Shown here piece by piece: positions 30,854 through 40,091 of a stretch of 60,527 bases of DNA (its first letter is position 1; every line of letters starts with the position of its first letter). The stretch spans positions 1 to 60,527 of the forward strand of contig JAAWEL010000043.1 of NCBI GenBank assembly GCA_022794255.1, in the 5' to 3' direction. The notes beneath the pieces were generated by a model. That model saw nothing but the letters and a program-made list of their open reading frames with translations. It did no database searches and was not told the origin of the DNA. The position numbers and the translations under genes are program-made. Source of the stretch: Lachnospiraceae bacterium. GTDB taxonomy: Bacteria; Bacillota; Clostridia; Lachnospirales; Lachnospiraceae.

Positions 30854-31528
30854 ATGTTAAAGGTAACGTCTCTATATAAATCATATAAAAATCACAAGGT
30901 ACTCAAAGATGTTTCCTTTACAGCCGGACCAGGGGAATGTGTGGGAATCGTGGGAAGCAATGGATGTGGGAAAACCACACTTTTATCGATTCTGGCGGGA
31001 GCTGCCCGGGCGGATAAGGGAAGTATTTTGTTTCATGGCAGGGAGGCAGTGGGACATCCGGGGGTGTTTGCTGAGGAGGCTGCCTATGTGCCCCAGGAGA
31101 ATCCGCTGATGGAGGAGCTGACGGTGAAGGATAATCTGTCTTTATGGTACCGGGGCAGCAGAAAGCGGATGGAGGAGGACTTAGAATCAGGGGCAGCGGC
31201 CATGCTGGGGATCGGGGATATGCTGAAAAAGCCTGTATCCACCTTGTCTGGCGGCATGAAAAAACGGCTCAGCATTGCCTGTGCCTTGTCTAATCACGCT
31301 TCGGTGCTGATCCTGGATGAACCGGGGGCGGCCCTGGATCTGGAATGTAAGGCGGATATCCGCCGCTATCTGGAGGAATACAAAAAACAGGGAGGAACGA
31401 TTCTTCTCACTTCCCATGAGCTTTTGGAGCTTTCCCTGTGTACGGTGATGTATGTGCTGAAAAGCGGGAGTCTTTTGCAGGCAAAGACAGGACTTGGCGA
31501 AAAGGAGCTGATTGAATTGTTTACCTGA
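30854..31528 (+). CDS. ABC transporter ATP-binding protein
   Basis: A 224-residue nucleotide-binding domain with Walker A GSNGCGKTT, Q-loop VPQE, signature LSGGM, Walker B VLILDEP and H-loop TSHE. It resembles ATPases of ABC-2-type exporters. No permease adjoins it, but the two ABC-2 permeases at 35141 and 36495 lie in the same direction after a MATE gene and could be its partners. AAAGGAG precedes ATG 30854. It lies 33 bases after carB, and a strong terminator-like structure follows it. Confidence 0.92.
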   Translation: MLKVTSLYKSYKNHKVLKDVSFTAGPGECVGIVGSNGCGKTTLLSILAGAARADKGSILFHGREAVGHPGVFAEEAAYVPQENPLMEELTVKDNLSLWYRGSRKRMEEDLESGAAAMLGIGDMLKKPVSTLSGGMKKRLSIACALSNHASVLILDEPGAALDLECKADIRRYLEEYKKQGGTILLTSHELLELSLCTVMYVLKSGSLLQAKTGLGEKELIELFT

Positions 31529-31567
31529 AAAAGATTGTGCATACAAAACAGATGTGTTAGAATAATA

Positions 31568-31660
31568 AACGGTTGTTTCTTTGCTACCGGGTAATGAAAC
31601 CAGGCGCCAGACTTTCCATCGGCAGGTCTTAGTAGATGGAAGGCTCTGGCGCTTTTTGTC
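31568..31660 (+). promoter_or_regulatory. Structured leader with strong terminator hairpin before MATE gene 3
   Basis: A long stem pairs 31604-31620 (GCGCCAGA, bulge, TTTCCATC) with 31635-31652 (GATGGAAG, bulge, CTGGCGC), followed by TTTTT. Upstream, GGTTGTTTC (31571-31579) can pair with GAAACC (near 31596-31601) around TTTGCTACCGGGTAAT. The conserved-looking 5' element before the terminator suggests a riboswitch or attenuator for the transporter, rather than only the end of the ABC gene. The class is not recognised. Confidence 0.5.
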
Positions 31661-31691
31661 AGTTAGAATATTTTGAAACGGAGGAAGGGGT

Positions 31692-33020
31692 ATGAGAGAA
31701 CAATCTTGTCTGGGGGAATTTATCAGATATATATCTTTGAGTGTTATGGGGATGGTAGGGCTTTCCTGCTACATATTGGCAGACACCTTTTTTATTGCAA
31801 GAGGACTAGGAACCAATGGCCTGGCAGCCCTGAACCTGGCGATTCCCATATACAGCTTTGTCCATGGGAGTGGACTGATGGTGGGAATGGGCTGCGCCAC
31901 CCGGTATGCGGTTTTCAAAGGACAGAGGGCACAGAAGGCTTCGGACCAGGTGTTTACAGGAGGCGTGTGGGTGGCAGTTGTCCTGGCTCTTTTCTTTGTT
32001 CTGTGCGGAATATTTTTTTCCGGGGAGCTGACCCGGATGGTAGGGGCACAGGGAGAGGTGGAAATTATGACCAGAACATATCTGCGAGTTATACTTTTGT
32101 TTGCGCCTTCATTTATAATGAATGATCTGATGATTTCCTTTGTGAGAAATGACGGAAATCCCCGTCTTTCCATGTTTGCCATGCTTGGGGGCAGTCTGTC
32201 TAATATTGTTCTTGACTATATTTTTATCTTTCCCATGGGCATGGGGATTTTGGGAGCGGTGTTGGCTACAGGAGGGGCTCCGGTGATCAGTATGGCTATC
32301 TTGTCCAGGCATTTTCTCAGAAATAAAAATGGATTTCATTTCCTCAGGGAAAGTCCTGACTGGAGAATCCTGGCCGGCAATATTTCCCTGGGGGTTCCTT
32401 CATTGATTACAGAGCTGTCAGCCGGGCTGGTGATTCTCATATTTAACGGGATTATCCTTAATCTTGCCGGCAATACCGGGGTGGCGGCTTACGGGGTTAT
32501 TGCCAATATTTCGCTTGTGGTGATTGCTGTTTACACGGGTATCTCTCAAGGGGTGCAGCCTCTTGTCAGCCGGGCCTATGGAGGTGGGGACAAAGACAGC
32601 ACAAAGCGGCTTTTCAGGTATGCAATTGTGACGGTTTTGTTTTTGTCGGTGGCAATCTATGGAATTATGTTTTGGGAAGCGGATCCAATTACCCGGATCT
32701 TTAACCATGAGAGGGACCGGAAGCTACAGGAAATTGCTGTGGAAGGGATCCGGGTGTATTTTACAGCGATTCCTTTTGCCGGGTTTAATATTGTACTTTC
32801 CCAATTTTTTACAGCCACGGAGAAAGCAGTGCCGGCCCAGCTGATTTCTGTGATTCGGGGCTTTGTCCTGATTATTCCGGCGGCTTTTATGTTGTCCTTT
32901 GCGGCGGGGATGAAAGGGGTGTGGCTGGCGTTTCCGGTGACAGAGCTTATGGTGTGTATACTTGGTATGGGGCTTTACAGAGCAGTGGCTGTGAGGAGTA
33001 ATAAGTTCCGGAATATCTGA
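31692..33020 (+). CDS. MATE family efflux transporter (copy 3, distinct lineage)
   Basis: A 442-residue membrane protein with about twelve helices and MATE features (YILADTFFIARGLGTNGLAALNLAIPIY, GNTGVAAYGVIANISLVVIAVYTGISQGVQPLVS). It is not closely related to the tandem pair at 5783-8803. The start is ATG 31692 after GGAAGGGG. Its leader contains the strong terminator described above, so expression may be ligand-controlled. The substrate is unknown. Confidence 0.88.
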   Translation: MREQSCLGEFIRYISLSVMGMVGLSCYILADTFFIARGLGTNGLAALNLAIPIYSFVHGSGLMVGMGCATRYAVFKGQRAQKASDQVFTGGVWVAVVLALFFVLCGIFFSGELTRMVGAQGEVEIMTRTYLRVILLFAPSFIMNDLMISFVRNDGNPRLSMFAMLGGSLSNIVLDYIFIFPMGMGILGAVLATGGAPVISMAILSRHFLRNKNGFHFLRESPDWRILAGNISLGVPSLITELSAGLVILIFNGIILNLAGNTGVAAYGVIANISLVVIAVYTGISQGVQPLVSRAYGGGDKDSTKRLFRYAIVTVLFLSVAIYGIMFWEADPITRIFNHERDRKLQEIAVEGIRVYFTAIPFAGFNIVLSQFFTATEKAVPAQLISVIRGFVLIIPAAFMLSFAAGMKGVWLAFPVTELMVCILGMGLYRAVAVRSNKFRNI

Positions 33021-33068
33021 ACGGATATTGTGAGGAAAAAACACAAAAAAGGGATTTCAAGAAAAAGA

Positions 33069-33097
33069 TAGAAAAAGTATAAGGAATGTAGTATAAT
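33069..33097 (+). promoter_or_regulatory. Promoter of zinc-ribbon protein gene
   Basis: TAGAAA (33069-33074), 17 bases, TATAAT (33092-33097). The -35 box is weak. Confidence 0.45.
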
Positions 33098-33198
33098 AAT
33101 TTTTATGCTTTAATATGTATAAAAAGCTGACAGCAGAAGATTCTCTGTATTATGGAATAGGATAACAGAGCTTTCAGGAAGCAGAGGGAGGAAAATCG

Positions 33199-35088
33199 AT
33201 GAAATGCGGGTATTGTGGACAGGAGATGCAGGATACAGATTCTGCCTGTCCGTTTTGTGGAACGCCAGCAGGGGCCTTGTCACCAGTGGAGAGACGAGGG
33301 GAGGAGACCGGAGATGACAAGGAGAACGAGAATGCCGGGAGTTTAGGGGAAGAGAAGGATTCTTTTGAGAAGGCGCCTGCTTTATCAGAGCCAGAGCTAT
33401 CAGCCGGGCAGGCTGCTTTACAGTCACCAAAGAAAAAATCCGGAGGAAAGATTGCGGCAATCGCCGTGGCAGCGGCTGCAGTGGCTGGAATCGGAATATT
33501 CGGAGCCACGAGGCTTGTGGAGAAGGATCCGAAGGAAGTGGTTATCACCGCTTTTGAGAATATTTATACGGAGGATCAGGTAAAGCCCATGGAGGAGCTG
33601 TTTGGTCTTGCCCAGTTTCAGGAGTATTCTTCCGGAGGCAATCAGCAGGTGGAGATGGAGATTGTTCTGGAGGACTGTTCCGAGGAAGAGGCTAAAATGC
33701 TGGCTGGCGGAGGAATCCGAACCGAGTTCAAATGCGATTGGGAGAAAGCAGTGGGCTCCTTTAATATGGGCGTGCTGTTTAACAACATGGATCTGGTAAA
33801 CATGGATTTTTACTATGGAGATGAGACTCTGATGGCTGCGATTCCGGAGCTGAGCAGTAAGGTATTTACTGTGGATTTAAGTGACGGACTGGCAGAGCGC
33901 CTGAAAAATTCGGAGATTTTAGGTCCTACTCTTCAGTATTCAGATGTGGATATCGAAGGGCTGGAGGATTTTTACCACGAATATTCAGACTGGATCAAGA
34001 AGCAGGTGGAAAGTGGCACAGCCTCGGATCCCTATGGCATTCAGGATGCGTGGAAACGCTTTAAGGAGGGCAGCCAGGCCCAGGAGAACTTTAAGGCGGC
34101 CCTGACTGTGGAAAAGGCAGGGAAGGGAACCTTCCAGATAGATGGTAAGGAGGTACACTGCAAGGGATATCAGGTTTATGTCAGCAAGGATTCCATGATT
34201 CAGTTTCTTCGGACCTCCTCGGATTTCTTTTTACAGGATGAGGCGCTCAAGGAGAAATTCCTGGAGAATCTGAAAATGAGTATCCGGATGGTGGAGCTGA
34301 CGGGCGGGGATTCCATGACAGCTTTTGGCGGTATGACCCCAGAGGAATTGGTGGAGAGCAATTATGAGGATCTGAAGGAGTCTGTGGATGATATGATTGA
34401 TCAGCTGGATCAGGCACTGAGCGATGTGGAGATGCTGGTTCATGTGGACAAGAAGGGCCGTCTGGCTTCTGTGGAAGGGACTACAGTGATTACCAATGAG
34501 GGCCAAGAGGCCCAGGATATCCGGTTTGATTTGAAGCTGCAGGGGGGAAGCTATCTGACACAGAATGCTCTGGCGTCTCTTGATATTACCAAGGACGGAA
34601 AAACCATGACAGTGAATATGACAAAGCAGGGAACCTATGATGGCACGAAGCTTACCGGCGATCTGGCCTTTGACATCCATGAGGAAGGAGAGATGGATGG
34701 CCATCTCTTCATGGGAGGCACATACAATAATGACGGCGGGGATTTTACGCTTCAGCTTGAGCTGGGGGATGATGGGGGAAAGATGATGGGTCTGTCCACC
34801 ACCGGAGTGGTCAGTGAGCTGGAAAAAGGCACTGTCATCCATATGGATTTTGATGAGATCCGTTTTGAGATGCCGGGAGTGTCGCTGTTGGAGACGGATG
34901 GTGAGGAATTTTATATAACCCTTGGCGGTCAATATGATATCCGGCCTTTAGTAGGCGAGGTGACAGAACCAGAGGGTGAAAAGCTGGATGTACTTGCAGC
35001 CACGGAGGCAGACTGGCAGAATGTAATGATGGAGGCATATATGGGGATCATGGATATTGCCAGCCAGGTAAGCTCTGTGATGGAGTGA
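33199..35088 (+). CDS. Zinc-ribbon membrane protein with large extracellular domain
   Basis: A 629-residue protein. The N-terminus is a zinc ribbon (CGYCGQ and CPFCGT), followed by an acidic linker and one membrane segment (about 80-105: KIAAIAVAAAAVAGIGIFGA). The outer part of about 520 residues is a beta-rich domain with YxxLK-type helices; it is unknown to me. The layout, cytosolic zinc ribbon plus outer sensor-like domain, is common in Firmicutes zinc-ribbon DUF proteins. Two ABC-2 permeases follow. A role in sensing or organising the exporter is possible but inferred. The start follows GGAGG. Confidence 0.65.
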   Translation: MKCGYCGQEMQDTDSACPFCGTPAGALSPVERRGEETGDDKENENAGSLGEEKDSFEKAPALSEPELSAGQAALQSPKKKSGGKIAAIAVAAAAVAGIGIFGATRLVEKDPKEVVITAFENIYTEDQVKPMEELFGLAQFQEYSSGGNQQVEMEIVLEDCSEEEAKMLAGGGIRTEFKCDWEKAVGSFNMGVLFNNMDLVNMDFYYGDETLMAAIPELSSKVFTVDLSDGLAERLKNSEILGPTLQYSDVDIEGLEDFYHEYSDWIKKQVESGTASDPYGIQDAWKRFKEGSQAQENFKAALTVEKAGKGTFQIDGKEVHCKGYQVYVSKDSMIQFLRTSSDFFLQDEALKEKFLENLKMSIRMVELTGGDSMTAFGGMTPEELVESNYEDLKESVDDMIDQLDQALSDVEMLVHVDKKGRLASVEGTTVITNEGQEAQDIRFDLKLQGGSYLTQNALASLDITKDGKTMTVNMTKQGTYDGTKLTGDLAFDIHEEGEMDGHLFMGGTYNNDGGDFTLQLELGDDGGKMMGLSTTGVVSELEKGTVIHMDFDEIRFEMPGVSLLETDGEEFYITLGGQYDIRPLVGEVTEPEGEKLDVLAATEADWQNVMMEAYMGIMDIASQVSSVME

Positions 35089-35140
35089 TTTGTGGGAGCA
35101 AACCAGTTATAACAAAGGAATAGAAATCGGGGAACAAGAT

Positions 35141-36442
35141 ATGTGGATGTGTCTGGTTTTTTTGAAGCTGGAACTGAAAAGAGCATACAAAAAGTTTCCA
35201 CAGATGTTTGCGGGGGCAATCGCACTGCTGTTTCTGGCGGGGGCGATTGCCCTTCTGGCTGGACGGGCCCTGTATGGGGATGTGGCAGCAGGCCGGATCG
35301 CTGTGGGAGTGATACTGCCAGAGGATGCGCTGGCAAAGCAAATGGTTTCCATGATCCGTTCGCTGGACAGTGTGAAAAGTATGTGTGATTTTCAGTATGT
35401 TAAGCAGGAGGAAGCTGTTAAAAAGCTGCAAGAAGGGACGCTGAGTGCGGTCATGGACATGCCGGAGGGGCTGATTCAGGGAATCATGGATGGAAGCAAC
35501 CCATCGGTCCGGATTCTGCTTCCGGGGAATGCATGGCTGGAAAGCAGGATATTCCAGGAGCTGACAGAGGCGGGGGCAAAGATTCTGGGAGCTTCCCAGG
35601 CAGGAATTTATGCGGGGAATGAGCTGTATCTGGCCTCCGGCCAGGCAGAGAGGATTCCCCTTATGGAGAAGGAGCTGAACCAGATCTTTTTGTCCTACAG
35701 TCTGCCGAGAGAGGATTATTTCCGCCATCAGCGGGTCAGCGCCACAGGGGATGTGGAGATCCCGGTATTTTATGGAATCAGTGTCTATGTTCTGTTTTTG
35801 ATGCTGATGGCCATCCCGGTTTCCGGTTATCTCCTTCCTTATCGGCACGGAATGAGACAAAAGCTGACTTTGGCTGGCGCCAATGCGCCTATCCGTGTTC
35901 TGGGACGGATTTTAGGATTGGGAAGTCTTTTTTTCACCATGTCCCTTCTTATGGGGCTGTTGGGAAAAGGCTTAGCAGAGCTGGCCGGTTCTGCAAAGAA
36001 TGGGTCCGGAGGGATAATGGGGCTTGTCAAGGATTTGGGAGTGGAGGAGATTTTCGGAAACAGCTTTGCAGGGGGGAAAGGAGCAGCAGTTCTGCCATGG
36101 GCGGGTGTCTGTTTGCTGCTGCTTTTGGTCTGTCTGACAGCGGCGGCGTTTGTGGTTTTTCTCTACCAGGCTGCAGGATCGCTTCTGGGGGGAATTATGC
36201 TGTTGTTTCTGGCTGTGACAGCTCAGCATTTTTTGGCAGGGGGGTTTTTGCCGGAGGTATTTTTGCCGGAAGCTCTCAGAAAGATGGTTCCAGTGATGCC
36301 ATCGGCAGTTCTCATGGGAGGGGTACAGATGGCAGTGACCAAAGTGTGGAGCAAAAATGCGGCAGCCAGGTTGTTTTTTCTTTTTCTGGCAGGATTTCTT
36401 TTATCTGTGTTTCTGGAAAGCCGGGAGAGTAAGAAAGGGTAA
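35141..36442 (+). CDS. ABC-2 type permease, subunit 1
   Basis: A 433-residue protein with an N-terminal membrane helix (about 20-42), a large extracellular loop (about 45-210) and five or six C-terminal helices, the ABC2_membrane_3 layout. ATG 35141 has GGGGAA at -7; the open frame upstream has no ribosome-binding site. It lies 52 bases from the next permease. Together they could form the membrane part of an exporter with the ATPase at 30854, which is speculative because of distance. No substrate is predicted. Confidence 0.75.
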   Translation: MWMCLVFLKLELKRAYKKFPQMFAGAIALLFLAGAIALLAGRALYGDVAAGRIAVGVILPEDALAKQMVSMIRSLDSVKSMCDFQYVKQEEAVKKLQEGTLSAVMDMPEGLIQGIMDGSNPSVRILLPGNAWLESRIFQELTEAGAKILGASQAGIYAGNELYLASGQAERIPLMEKELNQIFLSYSLPREDYFRHQRVSATGDVEIPVFYGISVYVLFLMLMAIPVSGYLLPYRHGMRQKLTLAGANAPIRVLGRILGLGSLFFTMSLLMGLLGKGLAELAGSAKNGSGGIMGLVKDLGVEEIFGNSFAGGKGAAVLPWAGVCLLLLLVCLTAAAFVVFLYQAAGSLLGGIMLLFLAVTAQHFLAGGFLPEVFLPEALRKMVPVMPSAVLMGGVQMAVTKVWSKNAAARLFFLFLAGFLLSVFLESRESKKG

Positions 36443-36494
36443 ATTCATTTGGCAGAATCAGATAGAGGAAGAAAAGGAGGCTTGAGGATATTGT

Positions 36495-37580
36495 ATGAGA
36501 AGAGTGTGGATGTGGTTTTATTTGTCCTGTAAAAGATATATGCATAGGGGATCCTTTCTGATTGTTTTGCTGCTTTTTCCTCTGGGAACCTTTTTTGTTC
36601 GAAGCTTGGGAAAGGAGGAGCCTATGGAGCTTCGGATTGCCATATGTGCGGAAAAGGAGGACGAGAAGATCTTATCATCAGAGGAGGGAAAGCCCTTAGA
36701 GCAGCAGGTGGTGGCTTCTCTGACTGGTGAAAGAGAATTTGACGGCTTGTTTCGTTTTTATGTCTGTGAGGACGAGCAGCAGGTGAAGGATGAGGTGGCT
36801 TCCCGGAGGGCAGAATGTGGGTATGTGATTGGAGCCGGACTGCATAAGCGGCTGGATGAGAGAGACTTTAAGAGAAGTATACGGGTATATTCTGCTCCTT
36901 CCACGGTTGCGGCCCGTCTGTCCACAGAGCCGGTGTTTGCCGCGATGATTGAACTCTATGACCGGGAGCTGTTTTTGCAGTATGCACAGAAGGAACAGCA
37001 GGAACCGGAGGCTGTGAGGAAACTGGCGGGAGAACTGTATGATAAGTGGAAGGAGAACGGCAGCACCTTTCATTTTGAGTATGAGGTCACAGGGTCAGAG
37101 CTGGAAGCTGTAAAGGATACAGGGAAGGCATCTGTATTTCCGGTCAGAGGGATTGTGGCTGTTTATGTGTTTGTGGTTGGTCTGTACAGCACGGCACTTA
37201 GCCTTGGTGATGAGAAAAAGGGGCTGTTTCTGGCCGTTCCCTTTGGAAGCCGGCTGTGGTGTCAGCTGGCGGCTCTGGCATCCCCGGTCTGTCTGGCGGC
37301 GGTATCCGGGTTTGCGGCCCTTTGGGTGGGGAAATGCCTGGACCGGGTGGGATACGAGCTGGCGGTGCTTTCGGGATATGTGCTGGCAGTGCTTTTGTTT
37401 TCTTTCCTGTTTCGTCTGGTTTGCCGCCGGGAAGCGTTGGTGTGCTGTCTGATCCCGTTCTTTTTGGTGGGAAGTCTGATTTTCTGTCCGATATTTCTGG
37501 ATATAGGAAAATATGTGCCGGAATTTGAGATTTTTGGACGATTTTTTTTGCCAGACTATTATATGGGGATGTTCCGGTGA
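36495..37580 (+). CDS. ABC-2 type permease, subunit 2
   Basis: A 361-residue protein with the same topology: N-terminal helix (about 15-35), long outer loop (about 40-210), then several helices (VFPVRGIVAVYVFVVGLY onward). ABC-2 exporters of this kind often use two unlike permeases. A hairpin overlaps its stop codon. AAAAGGAGG lies upstream of ATG 36495. Confidence 0.75.
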   Translation: MRRVWMWFYLSCKRYMHRGSFLIVLLLFPLGTFFVRSLGKEEPMELRIAICAEKEDEKILSSEEGKPLEQQVVASLTGEREFDGLFRFYVCEDEQQVKDEVASRRAECGYVIGAGLHKRLDERDFKRSIRVYSAPSTVAARLSTEPVFAAMIELYDRELFLQYAQKEQQEPEAVRKLAGELYDKWKENGSTFHFEYEVTGSELEAVKDTGKASVFPVRGIVAVYVFVVGLYSTALSLGDEKKGLFLAVPFGSRLWCQLAALASPVCLAAVSGFAALWVGKCLDRVGYELAVLSGYVLAVLLFSFLFRLVCRREALVCCLIPFFLVGSLIFCPIFLDIGKYVPEFEIFGRFFLPDYYMGMFR

Positions 37581-37592
37581 GGAGCATCCCCC
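37565..37592 (+). terminator. Hairpin overlapping the end of the second permease gene
   Basis: GGGGATG (37565-37571) pairs with GCATCCCC (37584-37591) across the stop codon. The T-run is weak (TTATAATATTTTAAC). It separates the permease from the Mrp operon. Confidence 0.55.
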
Positions 37593-37617
37593 TTATAATA
37601 TTTTAACATGTCATAAC

Positions 37618-37646
37618 TTGTATTTCTGATAGGATAGAGTTATAAT
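37618..37646 (+). promoter_or_regulatory. Promoter of the Mrp-like operon
   Basis: TTGTAT (37618-37623), 17 bases, TATAAT (37641-37646). Confidence 0.75.
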
Positions 37647-37704
37647 GTACACGACTTTGAGGTGACAAAACAGTTGTAATTTAAAGGAAAAAGGGGAGAG
37701 TCGG

Positions 37705-38184
37705 ATGTTTTTTCTGATGTTTTTGGTGTGGTTGATTTTAAATGGCAGGGCAACAGCAGAAATCTGTTTTTTTGGTGTGGGAATTTCTGCTGCACTTGTT
37801 TTTTTTATGTGTCGTTTTATGGACTACAGCCTGAAAAAGGAGCTTTTGCTTTTTCGCCTGACTCCCTTTTTGCTCGGTTATTTCTGGGTGCTGATCAAAG
37901 AGATTGTCAAAGCCAATGTGTGTGTCATAAAACTCATTCTTTCTCCGGAGCTGCAGCCGGAGCCGGCATTGGTATATTTTGATACAAGGTTAAAAAGTGG
38001 GGTTGCAAAGATGATGCTTGCCAACTCCATCACCCTGACTCCCGGCACGATTACAGTGTCTGTGGAGAAGGAACGATTCTGTGTTCATTGTCTGGACAGG
38101 GAGTTGGCGGAAGGGATGGAGGATTCGGTATTTGTAAAGCTTTTGGAGAGAATGGAGGCGATGAGGGCAGAATGGAAGCTATAG
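37705..38184 (+). CDS. mrpE: Mrp antiporter subunit E
   Basis: A 159-residue protein with two membrane helices at the N-terminus and the MNHE core: GYFWVLIKEIVKANVCVIKLI and ANSITLTPGTITVSVE, then a cytoplasmic tail. It is the first gene of the operon, after AAAGGGGAGAG. The gene overlaps mrpF by 13 bases. Confidence 0.93.
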   Translation: MFFLMFLVWLILNGRATAEICFFGVGISAALVFFMCRFMDYSLKKELLLFRLTPFLLGYFWVLIKEIVKANVCVIKLILSPELQPEPALVYFDTRLKSGVAKMMLANSITLTPGTITVSVEKERFCVHCLDRELAEGMEDSVFVKLLERMEAMRAEWKL

Positions 38185-38522
38185 GAGAGATGTACAATGG
38201 TCTGATGCTGACGGCGATGATTGTGCTGGCTATGTTGATTATTGTCAGTATGATTCGCTCTGTGCGTGGGCCGGGAATCGGGGACCGGATCATTGCAGTG
38301 AATATGATCGGGACAATGATTATTATGATTGTGGCTGTTTTGTCTGTTTATTTGGATGAAAATTATCTGGTGGATGTGTGCTTGATCTATGCCATGATCA
38401 GCTTTTTGGGAGTGGTGGTTCTTTGCAAAGTCTACACAGGTGTTTATCTCCAGGGTAAGCATATGAAGGCGGATCTGGATGCAGTTGAGGATAATTTAAA
38501 GCATCAGGGGGAGGAGAGATGA
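38172..38522 (+). CDS. mrpF: Mrp antiporter subunit F
   Basis: A 116-residue protein with three helices matching MrpF/PhaF (MIRSVRGPGIGDRIIAVNMIG). The start is uncertain: ATG 38172 (overlapping mrpE), 38190 or 38205 are all possible. The stop overlaps the mrpG start as ATGA. Confidence 0.9.
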   Translation: MEAIGEMYNGLMLTAMIVLAMLIIVSMIRSVRGPGIGDRIIAVNMIGTMIIMIVAVLSVYLDENYLVDVCLIYAMISFLGVVVLCKVYTGVYLQGKHMKADLDAVEDNLKHQGEER

Positions 38523-38878
38523 TGTTTGCATGGATACGGTTTGGGACGGCAGGGGTTTTTCTTGTGCTCGGGCTGTTTTTTGAGACTTTGGCTGTGTTTG
38601 GGGTAAACCGGTTTCGGCGAACCTTAAACCGGATGCACGGGGCGGCTATCGGGGATACGCTGGGGATTTTGTTTGTGATTCTGGGGCTGATTGTCATGCG
38701 GGGATTTTCTATGGATTCTCTCAAGCTTTTTTTAGTGGTGGCATTTTTCTGGATCGCATCCCCTGTATCAGGTCACATGATCAGCCGGTTAGAGGCCATG
38801 ACTGATAAGAATATGGGAGAGCTGACGGTTATCCATAAAGAGGCAGGCTTTCAGGGGCAGGAGGGGGAGACAAAATGA
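38519..38878 (+). CDS. mrpG: Mrp antiporter subunit G
   Basis: A 119-residue protein with three helices and the MnhG/PhaG core (RTLNRMHGAAIGDTLGILFVI, SPVSGHMISR). It overlaps both neighbours by four bases. Confidence 0.93.
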   Translation: MMFAWIRFGTAGVFLVLGLFFETLAVFGVNRFRRTLNRMHGAAIGDTLGILFVILGLIVMRGFSMDSLKLFLVVAFFWIASPVSGHMISRLEAMTDKNMGELTVIHKEAGFQGQEGETK

Positions 38879-39141
38879 GAGCGTTTGAGGTGATACTTCT
38901 GTTTTGCCTTGTGGCTTGTGCTGTAGCGGTGGGGTTTATGAAGGATCTTTTAACTTCTATTGTGATTTTTATGTCCTACAGCCTGATTATGTGCGTGATT
39001 TGGGTGCTGCTGCAGTCTCCGGATCTTGCCATCACAGAGGCAGCAGTGGGGGCCGGGGTGACTTCTATTCTGTTTTTTGTGACCTTAAAGAAGATTCGGG
39101 CAATCCGGAAGGAGGACCGCCATGAGCAGACGAAGGGATGA
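38875..39141 (+). CDS. MbhD/DUF4040-type subunit (N-terminal half of MrpB-like module)
   Basis: An 88-residue, three-helix protein matching the DUF4040/MbhD domain (SYSLIMCVIWVLLQSPDLAI, TEAAVGAGVTSILFFVTLKK). In canonical Mrp systems this domain is part of MrpA; in Mbh-type hydrogenases it is the separate subunit MbhD. Its separate form here points to the Mbh-like gene arrangement. It overlaps the next gene by 20 bases. Confidence 0.85.
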   Translation: MRAFEVILLFCLVACAVAVGFMKDLLTSIVIFMSYSLIMCVIWVLLQSPDLAITEAAVGAGVTSILFFVTLKKIRAIRKEDRHEQTKG

Positions 39142-40090
39142 TTATGAACAGAGCTGGTGGAAAGGATTCAAAGAATGGGTGGACGGAGCGGTTGATCCTC
39201 TGGCATCGGGGATCGAGATACAGATCCCAGAGAAGGAGCAAAGGGATAAAGAGATGGTGCATCCAGGCGATTTTGGGCAGACACAGCAGTCTCTCTATGA
39301 CGGCAGGGGTCTTTGGTATTTCCGCCGGTTTTACCAGGTGATGTCGGTGTTTCTGTGTCTGAGCATTATTTTTGTTCTTCTCTGGACCGTGTCCTATCTT
39401 CCGGCCTTTGGCAATGCGGGAAATCCGGACAATAATGAGGTTTCGGCCCGCTATATTGAGCAGGGGCTCAAAGAGACCGGCGCAGTGAATATTGTGACAG
39501 GCATGATTTTGGATTACCGGGCTTTTGACACCTTCGGAGAGTCCTGTGTTTTGTTTATTGCTTCTTGCTGTGTGCTGGTGCTCTTAAGGATTGACGCAGA
39601 AGATAAGGATGCGATGGCAAAGGGCAAATCGAAAAAGCGGATGGCAGAGGCCAATGACCGGATATTTGAGCCGAAAAATGATATTATTCTCCAAAAATGT
39701 GCCTGTGTTCTGGTGCCTCTTATTCTGGTTTTTGGGATTTATATTGTATTAAACGGCCATCTGTCCCCGGGGGGAGGATTCTCTGGCGGTGCAGTATTAG
39801 GCTCCGGGCTGATTCTCTATCTGAACGCTTTTGGCTTTAAGAAAACGGAGCGTTTCTTTACGGAGAAGGTTTACCGGAGAGTGACCTTAAGCGCCCTTAC
39901 CTTTTACTGTCTGGCAAAAAGCTATTCTTTTTTTACCGGGGCCAATCACTTGGAAAGCGGGATTCCCTTAGGAACACCGGGGGCAATTTTAAGCAGCGGC
40001 TTGATTCTTCCCTTAAATATCTGTGTGGGCATGGTGGTGGCATGTACTATGTATGCCTTTTATACCCTGTTTCGGAAAGGAGGAATGTAG
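39122..40090 (+). CDS. mrpB: MrpB-type subunit with N-terminal MbhE-like extension
   Basis: A 322-residue protein. The C-terminal half (about 185-320) is an MnhB domain (VFGIYIVLNGHLSPGGGFSGG, ANHLESGIPLGTPG). The N-terminal half has a long charged cytoplasmic extension and a membrane helix (VMSVFLCLSIIFVLLWTVSYL) like MbhE, a domain that in canonical Mrp forms the end of MrpA. It is thus a MbhE-MbhF type fusion. The next gene follows with only one base between stop and start codon. Confidence 0.85.
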   Translation: MSRRRDDYEQSWWKGFKEWVDGAVDPLASGIEIQIPEKEQRDKEMVHPGDFGQTQQSLYDGRGLWYFRRFYQVMSVFLCLSIIFVLLWTVSYLPAFGNAGNPDNNEVSARYIEQGLKETGAVNIVTGMILDYRAFDTFGESCVLFIASCCVLVLLRIDAEDKDAMAKGKSKKRMAEANDRIFEPKNDIILQKCACVLVPLILVFGIYIVLNGHLSPGGGFSGGAVLGSGLILYLNAFGFKKTERFFTEKVYRRVTLSALTFYCLAKSYSFFTGANHLESGIPLGTPGAILSSGLILPLNICVGMVVACTMYAFYTLFRKGGM

Positions 40091-40091
40091 T

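Noticed and set aside
34231-34932. A 233-codon minus-strand frame opposite the zinc-ribbon protein gene
   Set aside because: Antisense shadow of a well-supported gene, His-rich because of complementarity.
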